A stretch of DNA of 54,774 bases. It comes from Labilithrix sp. Its GTDB lineage: Bacteria > Myxococcota_A > Polyangia > Polyangiales > Polyangiaceae. Both the position numbers and the translations under genes were made by a program. Under the pieces are notes generated by a model, which did no database searches, was not told the origin of the DNA, and was given only the letters and a program-made list of their open reading frames with translations. Positions within the stretch are counted from its first letter, which is position 1. Every line of letters starts with the position of its first letter. Of the stretch, positions 1 through 11,953 are shown one piece after another. The stretch is taken from positions 1 through 54,774 of the forward strand of contig JAHBWA010000052.1 in assembly GCA_019637195.1 (NCBI GenBank), written 5' to 3'.

Positions 1-18
1 AAGGGCACTTCCGCGACG

Positions 19-1035
19 TTGACACGCATCGGCCTCCGCTTGACCATCGTGCCCTTTGATCCGAGTGGGGTGCAAATGCTCGACGCTCTCTCTTCAGAAT
101 GGTCGCGACCGTACAAGATCGTGCGGGTTCTTCAGGCTCTCGGGATGGACGTGCCGCAGCGCCTACGCCGCGAGCGTCGTGCCCTATTGATCGAGGCCCT
201 GAAGAAAAGCGGCATCGAGGCATGCCTCCCCGATGAGAGCCCGATCGACCTGACCGACTCCCCTGGTATCGAGGCAAAGATCCGGCTCCGCTTGGCGGCT
301 CGAACGCCGCTCCCGGGGCGAGAGTTTGGCTACCCGGTCGTGGGGCGCGTTCCCTCTGGCGGAATGGCCGAGTGTTTCAAGGTGAAGGACCCCGGCGGTG
401 TCGTCCGCTTCCTGAAGAAGGTGCCGGTCGCGGGCGTGCACGGCGATGCCCTGCGACGTGAATTGGAGATCTACTCGAAGCTCGAACGAGCGGAAGCCAC
501 GCACGTCTTGGAGATCATCGAGCACAAGGAGGCCGGTGACTTCATCGGTCTGATCATGGAGCTCGACGGAGGGACGCTCGAAGAATATCGGGAGCAGCAC
601 CCCGACATCTCACCGAGCGACGTGAAGCTCATCGCGAGGGACATCCTGGCAGGTCTCCGCGAGCTCCACGCGCTGGAGATCGTTCATCGTGACCTCAAGC
701 CACCGAACGTCCTGCGTGCCGGTGATCGCTGGAAGCTCGCCGACTTCGGCATCTCCAAAAATCTCGCTCGCCTCCTCACGCAGGGACGCACGTTCCAGCG
801 ACACGGAACCCCGGGATATACCGCGCCGGAGCAATGGGATGGCCGCGAGGCGCACCCCTCCGCCGACATCTATGCATTCGGGAAGATTCTCGTCTTCCTC
901 CTGACGGGGGAGACGGACATCGACCGTCTCATCGATCAGCCGCGGTGGGCGGAGCTTGTCCGCAGCTGCACCGATCCCGACCCGTCGAAGCGCGCCGCGC
1001 TCGACGCCATCGAGCGGACGCTCGACCAGTTGTGA
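19..1035 (+). CDS. Eukaryotic-like Ser/Thr protein kinase (possibly 5'-partial)
   Basis: Cytosolic protein kinase, 338 residues if the TTG at 19 is used. The frame stays open to base 1, so the true start may lie outside the window. A helical N-terminal region of about 100 residues with no recognised family precedes the kinase domain. Visible motifs are the Gly-rich loop near residue 109, the Lys pair at 133-134, HRDLKPPN with catalytic Asp225, DFG at 242-244 and an APEQW segment near 269. No transmembrane helix or extracellular sensor is seen, unlike most PASTA kinases. The stop overlaps the GTG of the next gene by four bases, so the two are translationally coupled and the peptidase is the likely partner or substrate. 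The kinase assignment is firm; the role is unknown. Confidence 0.9.
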   Translation: MTRIGLRLTIVPFDPSGVQMLDALSSEWSRPYKIVRVLQALGMDVPQRLRRERRALLIEALKKSGIEACLPDESPIDLTDSPGIEAKIRLRLAARTPLPGREFGYPVVGRVPSGGMAECFKVKDPGGVVRFLKKVPVAGVHGDALRRELEIYSKLERAEATHVLEIIEHKEAGDFIGLIMELDGGTLEEYREQHPDISPSDVKLIARDILAGLRELHALEIVHRDLKPPNVLRAGDRWKLADFGISKNLARLLTQGRTFQRHGTPGYTAPEQWDGREAHPSADIYAFGKILVFLLTGETDIDRLIDQPRWAELVRSCTDPDPSKRAALDAIERTLDQL

Positions 1036-1715
1036 GCGATCTTCCTCTGCACGAGCTAAACGTCCGAGCTGCACGCGATCGTCGGCTAGGCCGATTGATC
1101 GCGGAGAAGACTGGACTGTCCTACGCGATCGTCCGCGGTCGGCTGGTGCGTGCGCATGGTCGGACGTTGCTCCGCAACTTGTTTGCCGAACTCTGGCGGG
1201 CGTCGAGGGTCGGCTCCAAGCCGTCGGTTCGGCAGGAACCCGCACCGAACGGACCGGCGGCACGCCATCCTGCGCAACCGGCAGCTCATACGATCCACCG
1301 CGTCCGGCAGGAGTTCTCGACGAGCTGCGGCGTCGCCGTCGTCGCCATGTTCGCCCGCGTCTCGCATCGCGAGGCGATGTCGATCATGTTTCCGAACGGG
1401 ACGACGGGGGACTATCGGACCTGGCTCAAGGACCTCAAGCGAGCCCTCGACCACTTCGGCGTGACGTACGCGTCAAGATGGTTCCGATTTCGATCCTGGG
1501 AGGAGATCCCAACGACGTCTCTCGTGAAGGTCCGGTGGCGCAAGAGCGATGGAGCGGCCGGTGCTCACTGGGTGATCTTCCAGCGGCGCAAGACTGGCGA
1601 GTGGAGAGTCATCGACCCCGACCCTCCGCGCGGAGGGACGCTGCGCCTGAGCAGCAAGGAACTGTCCTGGTACACCGGGGTGACGTACTTGGCCGTGAAC
1701 GCTCGTGAGCCGTAG
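1032..1715 (+). CDS. C39-like papain-fold cysteine peptidase coupled to the kinase
   Basis: 227-residue protein starting at a GTG that overlaps the kinase stop. Residues 1-85 are basic and helical with no clear family. The C-terminal half has the C39/papain-like layout: oxyanion Gln93, catalytic Cys99 in QEFSTSCGVA, His179 in GAHWVIF, and Asp195 in VIDPDPP. Spacing Q-x5-C and the order C-H-D fit the family. There is no signal peptide and no ABC transporter in the neighbourhood, so it is not the usual bacteriocin leader peptidase. An intracellular protease or deamidase-like role controlled by the adjacent kinase is an inference. Fold assignment fairly sure, function unknown. Confidence 0.72.
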   Translation: MSDLPLHELNVRAARDRRLGRLIAEKTGLSYAIVRGRLVRAHGRTLLRNLFAELWRASRVGSKPSVRQEPAPNGPAARHPAQPAAHTIHRVRQEFSTSCGVAVVAMFARVSHREAMSIMFPNGTTGDYRTWLKDLKRALDHFGVTYASRWFRFRSWEEIPTTSLVKVRWRKSDGAAGAHWVIFQRRKTGEWRVIDPDPPRGGTLRLSSKELSWYTGVTYLAVNAREP

Positions 1716-1768
1716 AGGAGACCGAACGTCACGGTTTCGCCTCGTGTTCACGGGCATCGGCGGCTACC

Positions 1769-1947
1769 TTGGGGCCGTCCGCCATCTGCGAGCGCGTCCG
1801 AGATACCGTCCCGTGTCAGGACGACGGTGCGCCGTCCGGCTGGCGGCGCCGCCTCAGCGCTGGCGTCCCGGTCATCCTCGGGTTGACTTCCTTCGCGATC
1901 GCTTCTTCGGCGAACCCGTGGGACGTCCTCGTCGTGCGTGCTCTGCA
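1769..1947 (+). pseudogene. Small membrane-protein ORF cut off by the insertion sequence
   Basis: A reading frame with high third-position G/C runs from a TTG at 1769 into the left end of the insertion sequence at 1948. It encodes a short charged stretch followed by one hydrophobic segment around LSAGVPVILGLTSFAI. It lies just downstream of the peptidase gene on the same strand and could be a third member of that operon. A second, overlapping frame begins at a GTG at 1705 and has a short plausible start, so an additional frameshift is possible. No 3' half is seen beyond the element at 3398. Low confidence. Confidence 0.3.
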
Positions 1948-1964
1948 CAGACTCGGGTTTCGCC
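1948..1964 (+). repeat. Left terminal inverted repeat of the IS
   Basis: Perfect 17-bp complement of 3381-3397. The match ends at both edges: the bases just outside (A at 1947, A at 3398) do not pair, and inside the repeat pairing breaks down at once. Confidence 0.9.
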
Positions 1965-1965
1965 G

Positions 1966-3303
1966 TTACGCGGCACGAGGAGGTGACGAATCGTCGGGCG
2001 GCGCGCGAAGCGCGGCCGATTCGCGCAAGTCATCGGAATAGCAGCGCGGATCAAGAACGTCGGAGCGCATGAGCGCGCGCTGAGCTGCACGGAGCACGTC
2101 GATGAAGGCGAAGCCTCGCTTGTGCGAGTACCAGGGGCGATAGGGAGGAGCGGCAATGTCGTTGCCGTAGGTGCCCCCCGCGAACCAGAGCACGAGAGTC
2201 GAGTAGAGGAGGCCGATGAGAGGCGCGGTTCGGAGGACCGCTTGCTCCGCTCTCGCCTGCGAGTCAGCGAAGCCGAGATGCTGCTTGGCATCGCGGAAGA
2301 AGACTTCGATGCCCCACCTCCCCGCGTACGTCTCGAGGATGGCCTCGACGCTCAGGGTCGGGTCGGTCGAGAAGAACACCCGTATCGGGAGCTGTCCCGT
2401 CGTGCACTCGACAACAACGATGCGAAGTAGGCGCACTCCCATGGCGCGGTACCACTGCGCATCGACCGTCTTGTAGCGAAGGCGTGTCACCTTTCCGTAG
2501 AGGAATGCGTGGCCGACGTTCCACGGCGTGCGCGCGTCGCGCGCGAGCTTCTCCGGCTTCCGAAGTACGTCGCCGCGCTTTCGTCGCCGACCCGTGCTCC
2601 GGTAGTGGCGCGCCGTCGGCAGTGTCGTGAGGACAGCATCGGGGCGCATCGCACCGAAGAAGATGACGTTGTCTGGAGTGGCGCGCGAAAGCGTGTCGTT
2701 GCAGTACGCGCTGTCCGCGGCGACTTCGAGACGGCGCCCGTCGCTCCATCCCACGACGAGATCGAGCATCTCGCGCGCCAGTTCCGTCTTCTTTCTGTAC
2801 CGAGCGCGCCGCCGCTCGCAGTCCTTGATGTTGCGATAGAGGCGAAAGAGGACTGGTAACGCCCAAGGCCTCGTCGAGAACGGGACCCGAACGAGGATGG
2901 CGAGGACCACCCAGCAGTGGCCAAACACGAAGATCTTCTGCCTCCTCGTCGAGCGCACCGGGTCGAGGTGGTTACCCAAACCGAAGATCTTCGGCCCCTT
3001 CTTGATCGCCAAGGTGTCGTCGAGCACGACGCGAACCGGCCCTCTCTCCGCCAACAAGATGCGCCGGAACACCTGCTCGCCGACCGCGTCGACGCTCCAC
3101 CTGCCGCGGGAGAGGAAGCGGTGAAAGGCTGCCCAATGACGACGCCGTGCCACGTCGGTAGCGACGAGCGCAGCCGTCACCGCGTGGGGGCCTTCGGTCA
3201 GCACCCAACCGCTGAGCAGGATGACGAGACGAATGAAGCTTGGTCGAGTGAGCGCGGGCCGGAAGCAGTCTTCCCAGACCGCGCGCAACCTGCGATCGTG
3301 CAT
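1966..3303 (-). CDS. IS4/IS701-type DDE transposase
   Basis: Full-length transposase of 445 residues that cuts and rejoins the element's ends. The DDE triad is visible: first Asp in VRVVLDDT (about residue 95), second Asp in VAADSAYCND (about 198), and Glu in the YAGRWGIEVFFRDAK block. That block fits the IS4-family signature Y-x2-R-x3-E-x6-K exactly. The C-terminus continues for about 100 residues with a Pro- and Ser-rich tail. The frame is uninterrupted, so the element may still be active. Exact placement between the IS4 and IS701 groups cannot be settled by eye. Confidence 0.9.
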   Translation of the reverse strand: MHDRRLRAVWEDCFRPALTRPSFIRLVILLSGWVLTEGPHAVTAALVATDVARRRHWAAFHRFLSRGRWSVDAVGEQVFRRILLAERGPVRVVLDDTLAIKKGPKIFGLGNHLDPVRSTRRQKIFVFGHCWVVLAILVRVPFSTRPWALPVLFRLYRNIKDCERRRARYRKKTELAREMLDLVVGWSDGRRLEVAADSAYCNDTLSRATPDNVIFFGAMRPDAVLTTLPTARHYRSTGRRRKRGDVLRKPEKLARDARTPWNVGHAFLYGKVTRLRYKTVDAQWYRAMGVRLLRIVVVECTTGQLPIRVFFSTDPTLSVEAILETYAGRWGIEVFFRDAKQHLGFADSQARAEQAVLRTAPLIGLLYSTLVLWFAGGTYGNDIAAPPYRPWYSHKRGFAFIDVLRAAQRALMRSDVLDPRCYSDDLRESAALRAPPDDSSPPRAA

Positions 3304-3380
3304 GCGCGTGGCTCTTTGTTTGAGAACGTGTGGTAACGCCTCTGTACAAGGAGCCGCGCGTCATTAACAGCCCTCAAAAG

Positions 3381-3397
3381 GGCGAAACCCGAGTCTG
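3381..3397 (-). repeat. Right terminal inverted repeat of the IS
   Basis: Perfect inverted copy of the 17-bp left end, 77 bases upstream of the transposase start. The transposase promoter must lie between this end and 3303. Confidence 0.9.
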
Positions 3398-3444
3398 AGC
3401 TCCGGTGACTCCGCGGCCGCTCGGTCGACCGCGGAGGGAGCCGG

Positions 3445-6794
<3,350 letters not shown>

Positions 6795-6798
<4 letters not shown>

Positions 6799-8333
6799 TT
6801 CCTCTCCAGCGATCCGGGCGCTCGCCCGTACGTTCGTGTCAGGCCGAGGAGGCGCTCTTCAGCGGCGGTGCCCGCCGCGTCCGCGCGGAGCCTCCAGCGC
6901 CAGTTGCCCTCCGCGATTCCCGGGCGGTTCATCCGCGCCTCGGTGCCGAGGCCGAGCACGTCTTGCATCGGGACGATGCAGGTCCGGGCGACGCTCGCCA
7001 TCGCGAGGCGCATCATCTCGAGCCCGACGTCCACGGCCTCGCCGTGCTCGCGCCCCATGTACGCGAGCACGCGGTGGCGCTCGCGGTCGGCCTCCTCGCG
7101 CGTCCGCGAGCTCGTCGGCGTACCGCCGGGATCGGTGAACCAGCCGACCGAGGTGTCGTTGTCGTGGGTGCCCGTGTAGACGACCGCGTTCTTGTCGTGG
7201 GCGTGGGGCAGAAACGACGGGGCCTGCGGATCGGTGCCGAACGCGAACTGCACGAGCCGGATCCCGGGCAGGCCGAGCTCGCGACGGAGGCGCGTGACCC
7301 TCCGCGTGACGGCGCCGAGGTCCTCGGCGATGAGCGGGAGCGGGCCGCCGATCTCGGCCGCGACGGCGTCGAAGAGCGCGCGGCCGGGGCCCTTCATCCA
7401 GCGCCCGCCGATCGCCGTCGGCTCGTGCGCGGGGATCTGCCAGTAGCGCACGAAGCCGATGAAGTGATCGAGCCGGACGACGTCGAAGCGCCGCAGCGCG
7501 GCCTTGAAGCGGTCGACCCACCAGCGGTAGCCGCTCTTCGCGAGCACGCGCCAGCGGTAGAGGGGGTTGCCCCAGCGCTGACCGGTCGTGCTGAAGTAGT
7601 CGGGCGGGACGCCCGCGATGTGCCGCGGCAGGCCCGCCTGGTCGAGGTCGAACAGCTCGCGGTGTTGCCAGACGTCGGCGCTGTCGTGCGCGACGAAGAT
7701 CGGGACGTCGCCGATCAGGCCGACGCCGCGCGCGGCGCAGTAGGCGCGGAACGCGGCCCACTGCTCGTCGAAGGCCCACTGCGCCTGCTTCGCGAACGTG
7801 ACGTCGTCCGCGAGGTCGCCGGCGGCGCGCGCGAGCGCGTCGGGGCGCCGGTCGCGCGCGGCCGCCTCCCACTGCCACCACGGCCTTCCGCCGTGGGCGC
7901 GCTTGAGCGCGTCGAAGAGCGCGAAGTCGTCGAGCCAGCTCGCCTCGCGCTCACAGAAGTCGGCGAACCGGCGGCGCGCCGCCGCGTCGAGCTTCGCGAA
8001 GGCGAGGCGGAGCTGACGGTGGCGGAGCGCGTCCGCCGCGGGGTAGTCGACCGTGTCCTCGGGGAACGGCTCGCGAGGGACGTCGAGCTCGAACGCGTCG
8101 AGGTCGATGAAGAGCGGGTTGCCCGCGAACGCCGAGAGCGCCGAGTACGGCGAGTCGCCGTAGCCGACGGGACCGACGGGCAGCATCTGCCACCAGCGCT
8201 GGCCGGCGCGGGCGAGGAAGTCGGCGAAGGAGCGCGCCTCGCGACCGAGATCCCCGACGCCGTGCGGCCCAGGGAGACTCGACAGGTGCAGAAGGACGCC
8301 GCTCGCTCGTTCGCGGAGGGTTGGCAAACTCAC
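6795..8333 (-). CDS. malQ: 4-alpha-glucanotransferase (amylomaltase, GH77)
   Basis: 512-residue cytosolic amylomaltase that moves alpha-1,4-glucan segments between maltodextrins and releases glucose. Family landmarks are present: N-terminal GVLLHLSSLPGPHGVGDLG, nucleophile Asp289 in RLDHFIGF, acid/base Glu337 in IAEDLG, and Asp391 in TGTHDNDT. The length is normal for bacterial MalQ. It is the first gene of a two-gene leftward operon with the trehalose synthase, overlapping it by ATGA. The pair would connect maltodextrin turnover with trehalose. Confidence 0.95.
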
Positions 8334-8462
8334 GGGCGAACGAATTTCGCACTCGAACCGCGCTCTCTCAAGCCCTCCTGTGACTTTGCGACTCGATGCC
8401 GCTACGGCCGAGCCGCGCAGAGGCGTTCGACCGCGCCGCGGCTCGCGAGCGGAAGAGACGAG

Positions 8463-9896
8463 TCACTCCTCGGCTTCGTTGCCGCGGAGCCCATGCTTCT
8501 TCGCCATGTCGTGGAGGTGCTTGCGGTCCATCTTCGCTTCGCGCGCGGCGGCGGAGATGTTGCCGGAGTGCCGGCCGAGGAGCCACTTCACGTAGCGCTT
8601 CTCGAACTCGGCGTCGTACTTCGCGCGCGTCTCGCGGTAGCTCTTGTCGGGCTCGAAGTGGAACGACGCGTCCGTCGACGCGTGCGCCGTCGGGAGCGTG
8701 ACGACGCCGATCTCGGTCGAGCCCGTCGCCTGCGCCATGTAAATCGAGCGCTCGAGCACGTTGCGGAGCTCGCGCACGTTGCCCGGCCACTCGTGCGCCG
8801 CGAGCGACTGCATGGTCTCCGGCGGCACGCTGAGCCCGTCGCCGCCGGCGGCCTTGAGCATGTGCTGCACGAGGGTCGGGATGTCGTCGCGGCGCGCGCG
8901 GAGCGGCGGGACCGTCACCGGGACGACCGCGAGGCGGAAGTAGAGGTCCTCGCGGAACTTGCCGGCGCCGACCTCGCGCTGGAGATCGCGCTTGGTCGCG
9001 GCGATGACGCGCACGTTGGTCGCGAGCGTCTTGTTGCCGCCGACGCGGCGGAACTCGCGTGTCTCGAGCACGCGGAGCAGCTTCGGCTGGACGTCGAGCG
9101 GCAGCTCGCCGATCTCGTCGAGGAAGACGGTGCCGCCGTCGGCGAGCTCGAAGGCGCCTTGGCGAGTCGAGACCGCGCCGGTGAAGGCGCCGCGCTCGTG
9201 GCCGAACAGCTCGCTCTCGATGAGGGAGTAGGTGACCGCGCCGCAGTCGACGACGAGGAACGGCTTGTTCCCGCGCGAGCTCCCGCTCCAGATCGCGCGG
9301 GCGAGGACGTCCTTGCCGGTGCCGGTCTCGCCCTCGAGGAGCACGGTCGCGTCGGTCGGCGCGATGCGCTCCAGCACCCCGAAGATGGTGCGCATCGCGA
9401 GGCTCTGCCCGATCGCCGGACCGAAGCTCGTGTGGTCGCTCGGCAGTACCTCGACCTTCTGCACCGACGGCCGGAACTGGATCTCGACCTCGCCGACCTT
9501 GAGCACGCTGCCGGGCTGGACCATCGCCTCGCGGATGCGCGTGCCGTCGATCTTCGTGCCGTTCGTCGAGTCGAGATCGCGGACGTGGAGCCCGTCGGGC
9601 GCGCGGACGATCTCGCAGTGATGGCGCGACACCGTGTCGTCCGTGAGGACGAGGTCGTTGTCGGCGGCCTTGCCGACCGTCAGCCGACCGCCGACCACCT
9701 TGCTCGTCCCCTTGTGCGTGCCGGAGAGCACGAGCGCCAACAGCCCCGCGGGCGCGTTGCTGATCCGACCCGCCGCCCGGGTGGAGATCTCGTGCGCCGA
9801 GACCGCCCGCGGGCGGGCCTGCGGCTGACTCTTCGGACTCTTGAGGTCGTCCGAAGGAGCGTTCGTCGTGTCGGGGTTGTCGTCGCTCACGGTCAC
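8463..9896 (-). CDS. FHA-domain sigma-54-dependent transcriptional activator
   Basis: 477-residue NtrC-class activator with an FHA input instead of a receiver. The FHA domain spans about 55-140 (SRHHCEI and DSTNGT show the phosphothreonine-binding loops). The AAA+ domain has Walker A GETGTGKD at 189-196, GAFTGA at 236-241 for sigma-54 contact, and a Walker B FLDEIGEL. A Fis-type helix-turn-helix lies at the C-terminus (ISAAAREAKMDRKHLHDM). Such proteins are common in myxobacteria and read Ser/Thr kinase output. The gene stands alone; about 130 bases separate it from malQ. Its kinase partner is not evident here. Confidence 0.93.
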   Translation of the reverse strand: MTVSDDNPDTTNAPSDDLKSPKSQPQARPRAVSAHEISTRAAGRISNAPAGLLALVLSGTHKGTSKVVGGRLTVGKAADNDLVLTDDTVSRHHCEIVRAPDGLHVRDLDSTNGTKIDGTRIREAMVQPGSVLKVGEVEIQFRPSVQKVEVLPSDHTSFGPAIGQSLAMRTIFGVLERIAPTDATVLLEGETGTGKDVLARAIWSGSSRGNKPFLVVDCGAVTYSLIESELFGHERGAFTGAVSTRQGAFELADGGTVFLDEIGELPLDVQPKLLRVLETREFRRVGGNKTLATNVRVIAATKRDLQREVGAGKFREDLYFRLAVVPVTVPPLRARRDDIPTLVQHMLKAAGGDGLSVPPETMQSLAAHEWPGNVRELRNVLERSIYMAQATGSTEIGVVTLPTAHASTDASFHFEPDKSYRETRAKYDAEFEKRYVKWLLGRHSGNISAAAREAKMDRKHLHDMAKKHGLRGNEAEE

Positions 9897-9959
9897 CGGA
9901 GTTCCGCAGAGGTGCGGGAATGCTGGAGAGCGATCCCACGAAGGGACCGAGGGTGGGCG

Positions 9960-10469
9960 CTAGCGCTCGCGAGCCAGCGCGCTGGAGACGTCGACCTGGG
10001 TGCTTCCGCCCCCAAGCGTAACCTGCCTTTGTATGTCACGGCGACCATCGCGTGCCTCGACCTCGATCTGGAGCCGGTATTCGCCGTTCGGGAGCTCGGG
10101 CTCGTGGGCGACGACGCGCGGCGCCGCGCCGGCAGGGTAGGCGAAGTGCGCCTCCCGAGCGACCTCGCCGTCGGCCGCCACGTACTGGAGATCGACCCCC
10201 GTGACCTCGGGAGCTCCCGCCCCGAGGACCACGCGCACGTGCTGCTCCTGCGGGCGCAGCGTCCCGAGGTAGAGCGCCACGAGCAGCCCGACCACCAGAA
10301 AGGCGAACCGGGTGATCGGGCGACGGGCTCGGGCGCTCGGCGGCTCAGCGGGGGCGCTCGACGGCTCGGCGGGGGCGCTCGGCGGCTCGGCAGGGGCGCT
10401 CGACGGCTCGGCGGGCGGGGCCGCCGGCGCCGTGCGCGCGTCGGCGGCCGCTTCGTCCTCAGGGCGCAC
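9960..10469 (-). CDS. Membrane-anchored protein with AEPPSAP repeats
   Basis: 169-residue protein with no recognised family. The N-terminus (1-45) is acidic and then a Pro/Ala-rich stretch of four seven-residue repeats of the AEPPSAP type. A single transmembrane helix follows at about 51-70 (FAFLVVGLLVALYLGTL). The remaining 95 residues look like a beta-sandwich and should be extracytoplasmic if the N-terminus stays inside. It starts at a GTG within the end of the cytochrome c gene (11-base overlap), so the two are co-translated and may act together in the envelope. Confidence 0.6.
   Translation of the reverse strand: MRPEDEAAADARTAPAAPPAEPSSAPAEPPSAPAEPSSAPAEPPSARARRPITRFAFLVVGLLVALYLGTLRPQEQHVRVVLGAGAPEVTGVDLQYVAADGEVAREAHFAYPAGAAPRVVAHEPELPNGEYRLQIEVEARDGRRDIQRQVTLGGGSTQVDVSSALARER
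10331..10414 (-). repeat. Four tandem 21-bp repeats inside the membrane-protein gene
   Basis: Four head-to-tail copies of a 21-bp unit differing at two or three positions, giving four seven-residue Pro/Ala/Ser repeats in frame. Because the unit is a multiple of three, copy-number change would alter the length of the proline-rich linker without breaking the frame. Confidence 0.85.
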
Positions 10470-10899
10470 GGAACGACCGCACGCGCGCGACCAATCCCTG
10501 GACGATCTCCGGAGCTAGGTCGAACTTCGGCATCCGGCCCTTGCCGTTCGCGATCGTCGCGGCGATCTCCTCGTCCGTGACCTTGGCCTGCCAGTCGGCG
10601 CGCCCGAGATCGGGCGCCTTGAACATCGGGCCCTGCGGGCCGTCGCCCTTTCCCTGGGCGCCGTGGCAGGCCGCGCACTGGTTCTGCCAGGTGATCGCGA
10701 CCAGCGCCGGGGCTCCGCCGGCGTCGCTGCTGCGCTCGCCTTGCTTCGTGGTGCCGTCGGCCTTCTTCTCGCCGTCGTGGTCGGACGCCGACCACTCCTT
10801 GAGCTCGACCGACGGCGGACGATCGCAGGCGGCCGCGAGCCCGGCCGCGGCGACCGCGGCGAACAGAGGCATCCAGCGAGGCTTCGGGCGGCAGATCAC
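10459..10899 (-). CDS. Lipoprotein c-type cytochrome
   Basis: 146-residue exported electron carrier. A basic start (RPKPR), a hydrophobic stretch and the lipobox LAAAC (Cys25) indicate a lipoprotein signal peptide; about 45 charged linker residues follow. The single haem c site is CAACH at 75-79, and GRMPKF near residue 118 supplies the likely axial Met. The layout is that of a class I monohaem domain (Cytochrome_CBB3/C type). The GTG start at 10899 is preferred over the internal ATG at 10872 because it gives the positively charged n-region. The redox partner is not identified in the window. Confidence 0.85.
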   Translation of the reverse strand: MICRPKPRWMPLFAAVAAAGLAAACDRPPSVELKEWSASDHDGEKKADGTTKQGERSSDAGGAPALVAITWQNQCAACHGAQGKGDGPQGPMFKAPDLGRADWQAKVTDEEIAATIANGKGRMPKFDLAPEIVQGLVARVRSFRAP

Positions 10900-11019
10900 G
10901 GGGCTCGGCCCTCTTTACCGCGGACGCCGGCCGGAAACCAACCTTGTCGCACAGCGATCCGAGCGCTAGCTTTCCCGGCAGAAAGGCGTGGACCGGTTCT
11001 CCGGCCGCGACCCACCAAC

Positions 11020-11949
11020 ATGTACGGTTCTCACGGTGCTCCCAAAAAGGTGACCGTCCCCGATCTGCGCGCACGCAAAGGCGGCGAAAAGATCGCGATG
11101 GTGACGGCCTACGACTTCACGATGGCTCGCCTCGTCGACGAGGCCGGCGTGGACATGGTCCTCGTCGGCGACTCGCTCGGGATGGTGGTTCAGGGGCTCT
11201 CGACGACGATCCCCGTCACGCTCGACGAGATGGCGTACCACTGCCGCGCCGTGGCGCGCGGCCTCGCGCGCGCTCATCTGGTCGGCGATCTCCCGTTCAT
11301 GAGCTACCAGGTCTCCCCGGCGCAGGCCGTCGAGAGCTCCGGGAAGCTCATGAAGGACGGTGCCTGCGAGAGCGTGAAGCTCGAGGGCGGTCAGGAGATC
11401 GCCGAGCACGTCCACCGCATCGTGCGCGCGGGGATCCCCGTCGTCGGGCACGTCGGTCTCACGCCGCAGAGCGTCCACGCGCTCGGCGGCTTCCGGGTCC
11501 AGGGCCGCGGCGAGGAGGGCGCCGACAAGGTGCTCGCGGACGCGATCGCGCTGGAGCAGGCTGGCGCGTTCGCGATCGTGCTCGAGGCGGTGCCGCCGGA
11601 CCTCGCCGCGCGCGTGACGAGCGTGGTCTCCGTGCCGACCATCGGCATCGGCGCCGGCGCGGCGTGCGACGGCCAGGTGCTCGTCTGCACCGATCTGCTC
11701 GGCCTCGCGCGCGGGCATCAGCCGAAGTTCGCCAAGCGCTTCGCCGACCTCGGGGATCGCGCCGTCGAGGCGATCGGGACGTACGTCTCACAGGTTCGGT
11801 CCGGAGCCTTCCCCGCGGCCGCCCAGACGTACAAGCCGAACGGCCCGGACCGGACGAGCCGCGAGGACGCCGCCTCGTTGCTCCCCCGAGAGCTCGCGGT
11901 CGATCTCGGCGAGCTCGACACACCGCTGCCGCTCGATCACTGGCACTGA
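11020..11949 (+). CDS. panB: 3-methyl-2-oxobutanoate hydroxymethyltransferase
   Basis: 309-residue ketopantoate hydroxymethyltransferase, first committed enzyme of pantothenate and coenzyme A synthesis. It transfers a one-carbon unit from methylene-tetrahydrofolate to 2-oxoisovalerate. Motifs: VTAYDFTMARLVDEAG, VGDSLGMVVQG with the metal-binding Asp, VGDLPFMSY with the second Asp, and IGIGAG. The C-terminus is about 40 residues longer than the 264-residue E. coli enzyme (tail rich in Arg, Asp and Leu). The ATG at 11020 fits the conserved N-terminus. Neither panC nor panD is adjacent. It converges on the histidine kinase gene with four bases between them. Confidence 0.95.
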   Translation: MYGSHGAPKKVTVPDLRARKGGEKIAMVTAYDFTMARLVDEAGVDMVLVGDSLGMVVQGLSTTIPVTLDEMAYHCRAVARGLARAHLVGDLPFMSYQVSPAQAVESSGKLMKDGACESVKLEGGQEIAEHVHRIVRAGIPVVGHVGLTPQSVHALGGFRVQGRGEEGADKVLADAIALEQAGAFAIVLEAVPPDLAARVTSVVSVPTIGIGAGAACDGQVLVCTDLLGLARGHQPKFAKRFADLGDRAVEAIGTYVSQVRSGAFPAAAQTYKPNGPDRTSREDAASLLPRELAVDLGELDTPLPLDHWH

Positions 11950-11953
11950 CCGC

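Larger units (their letters stand above)
1948..3397 (-). mobile_element. IS4-type insertion sequence, apparently complete
   Basis: A 1450-bp element bounded by a perfect 17-bp inverted repeat (CAGACTCGGGTTTCGCC at 1948-1964 and its complement at 3381-3397) that encloses one full-length DDE transposase gene read leftwards. The transposase stop codon sits two bases inside the left repeat, as in compact insertion sequences. No convincing direct target duplication is seen: the flanks are CTCTGCA on the left and AGCTCCG on the right. It separates the kinase/peptidase genes from the trehalose locus. Confidence 0.88.

Noticed and set aside
1938..3407. Target-site duplication of the insertion sequence
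   Set aside because: GCTCTG and GCTCCG near the two ends are similar but not adjacent to the repeats or identical.
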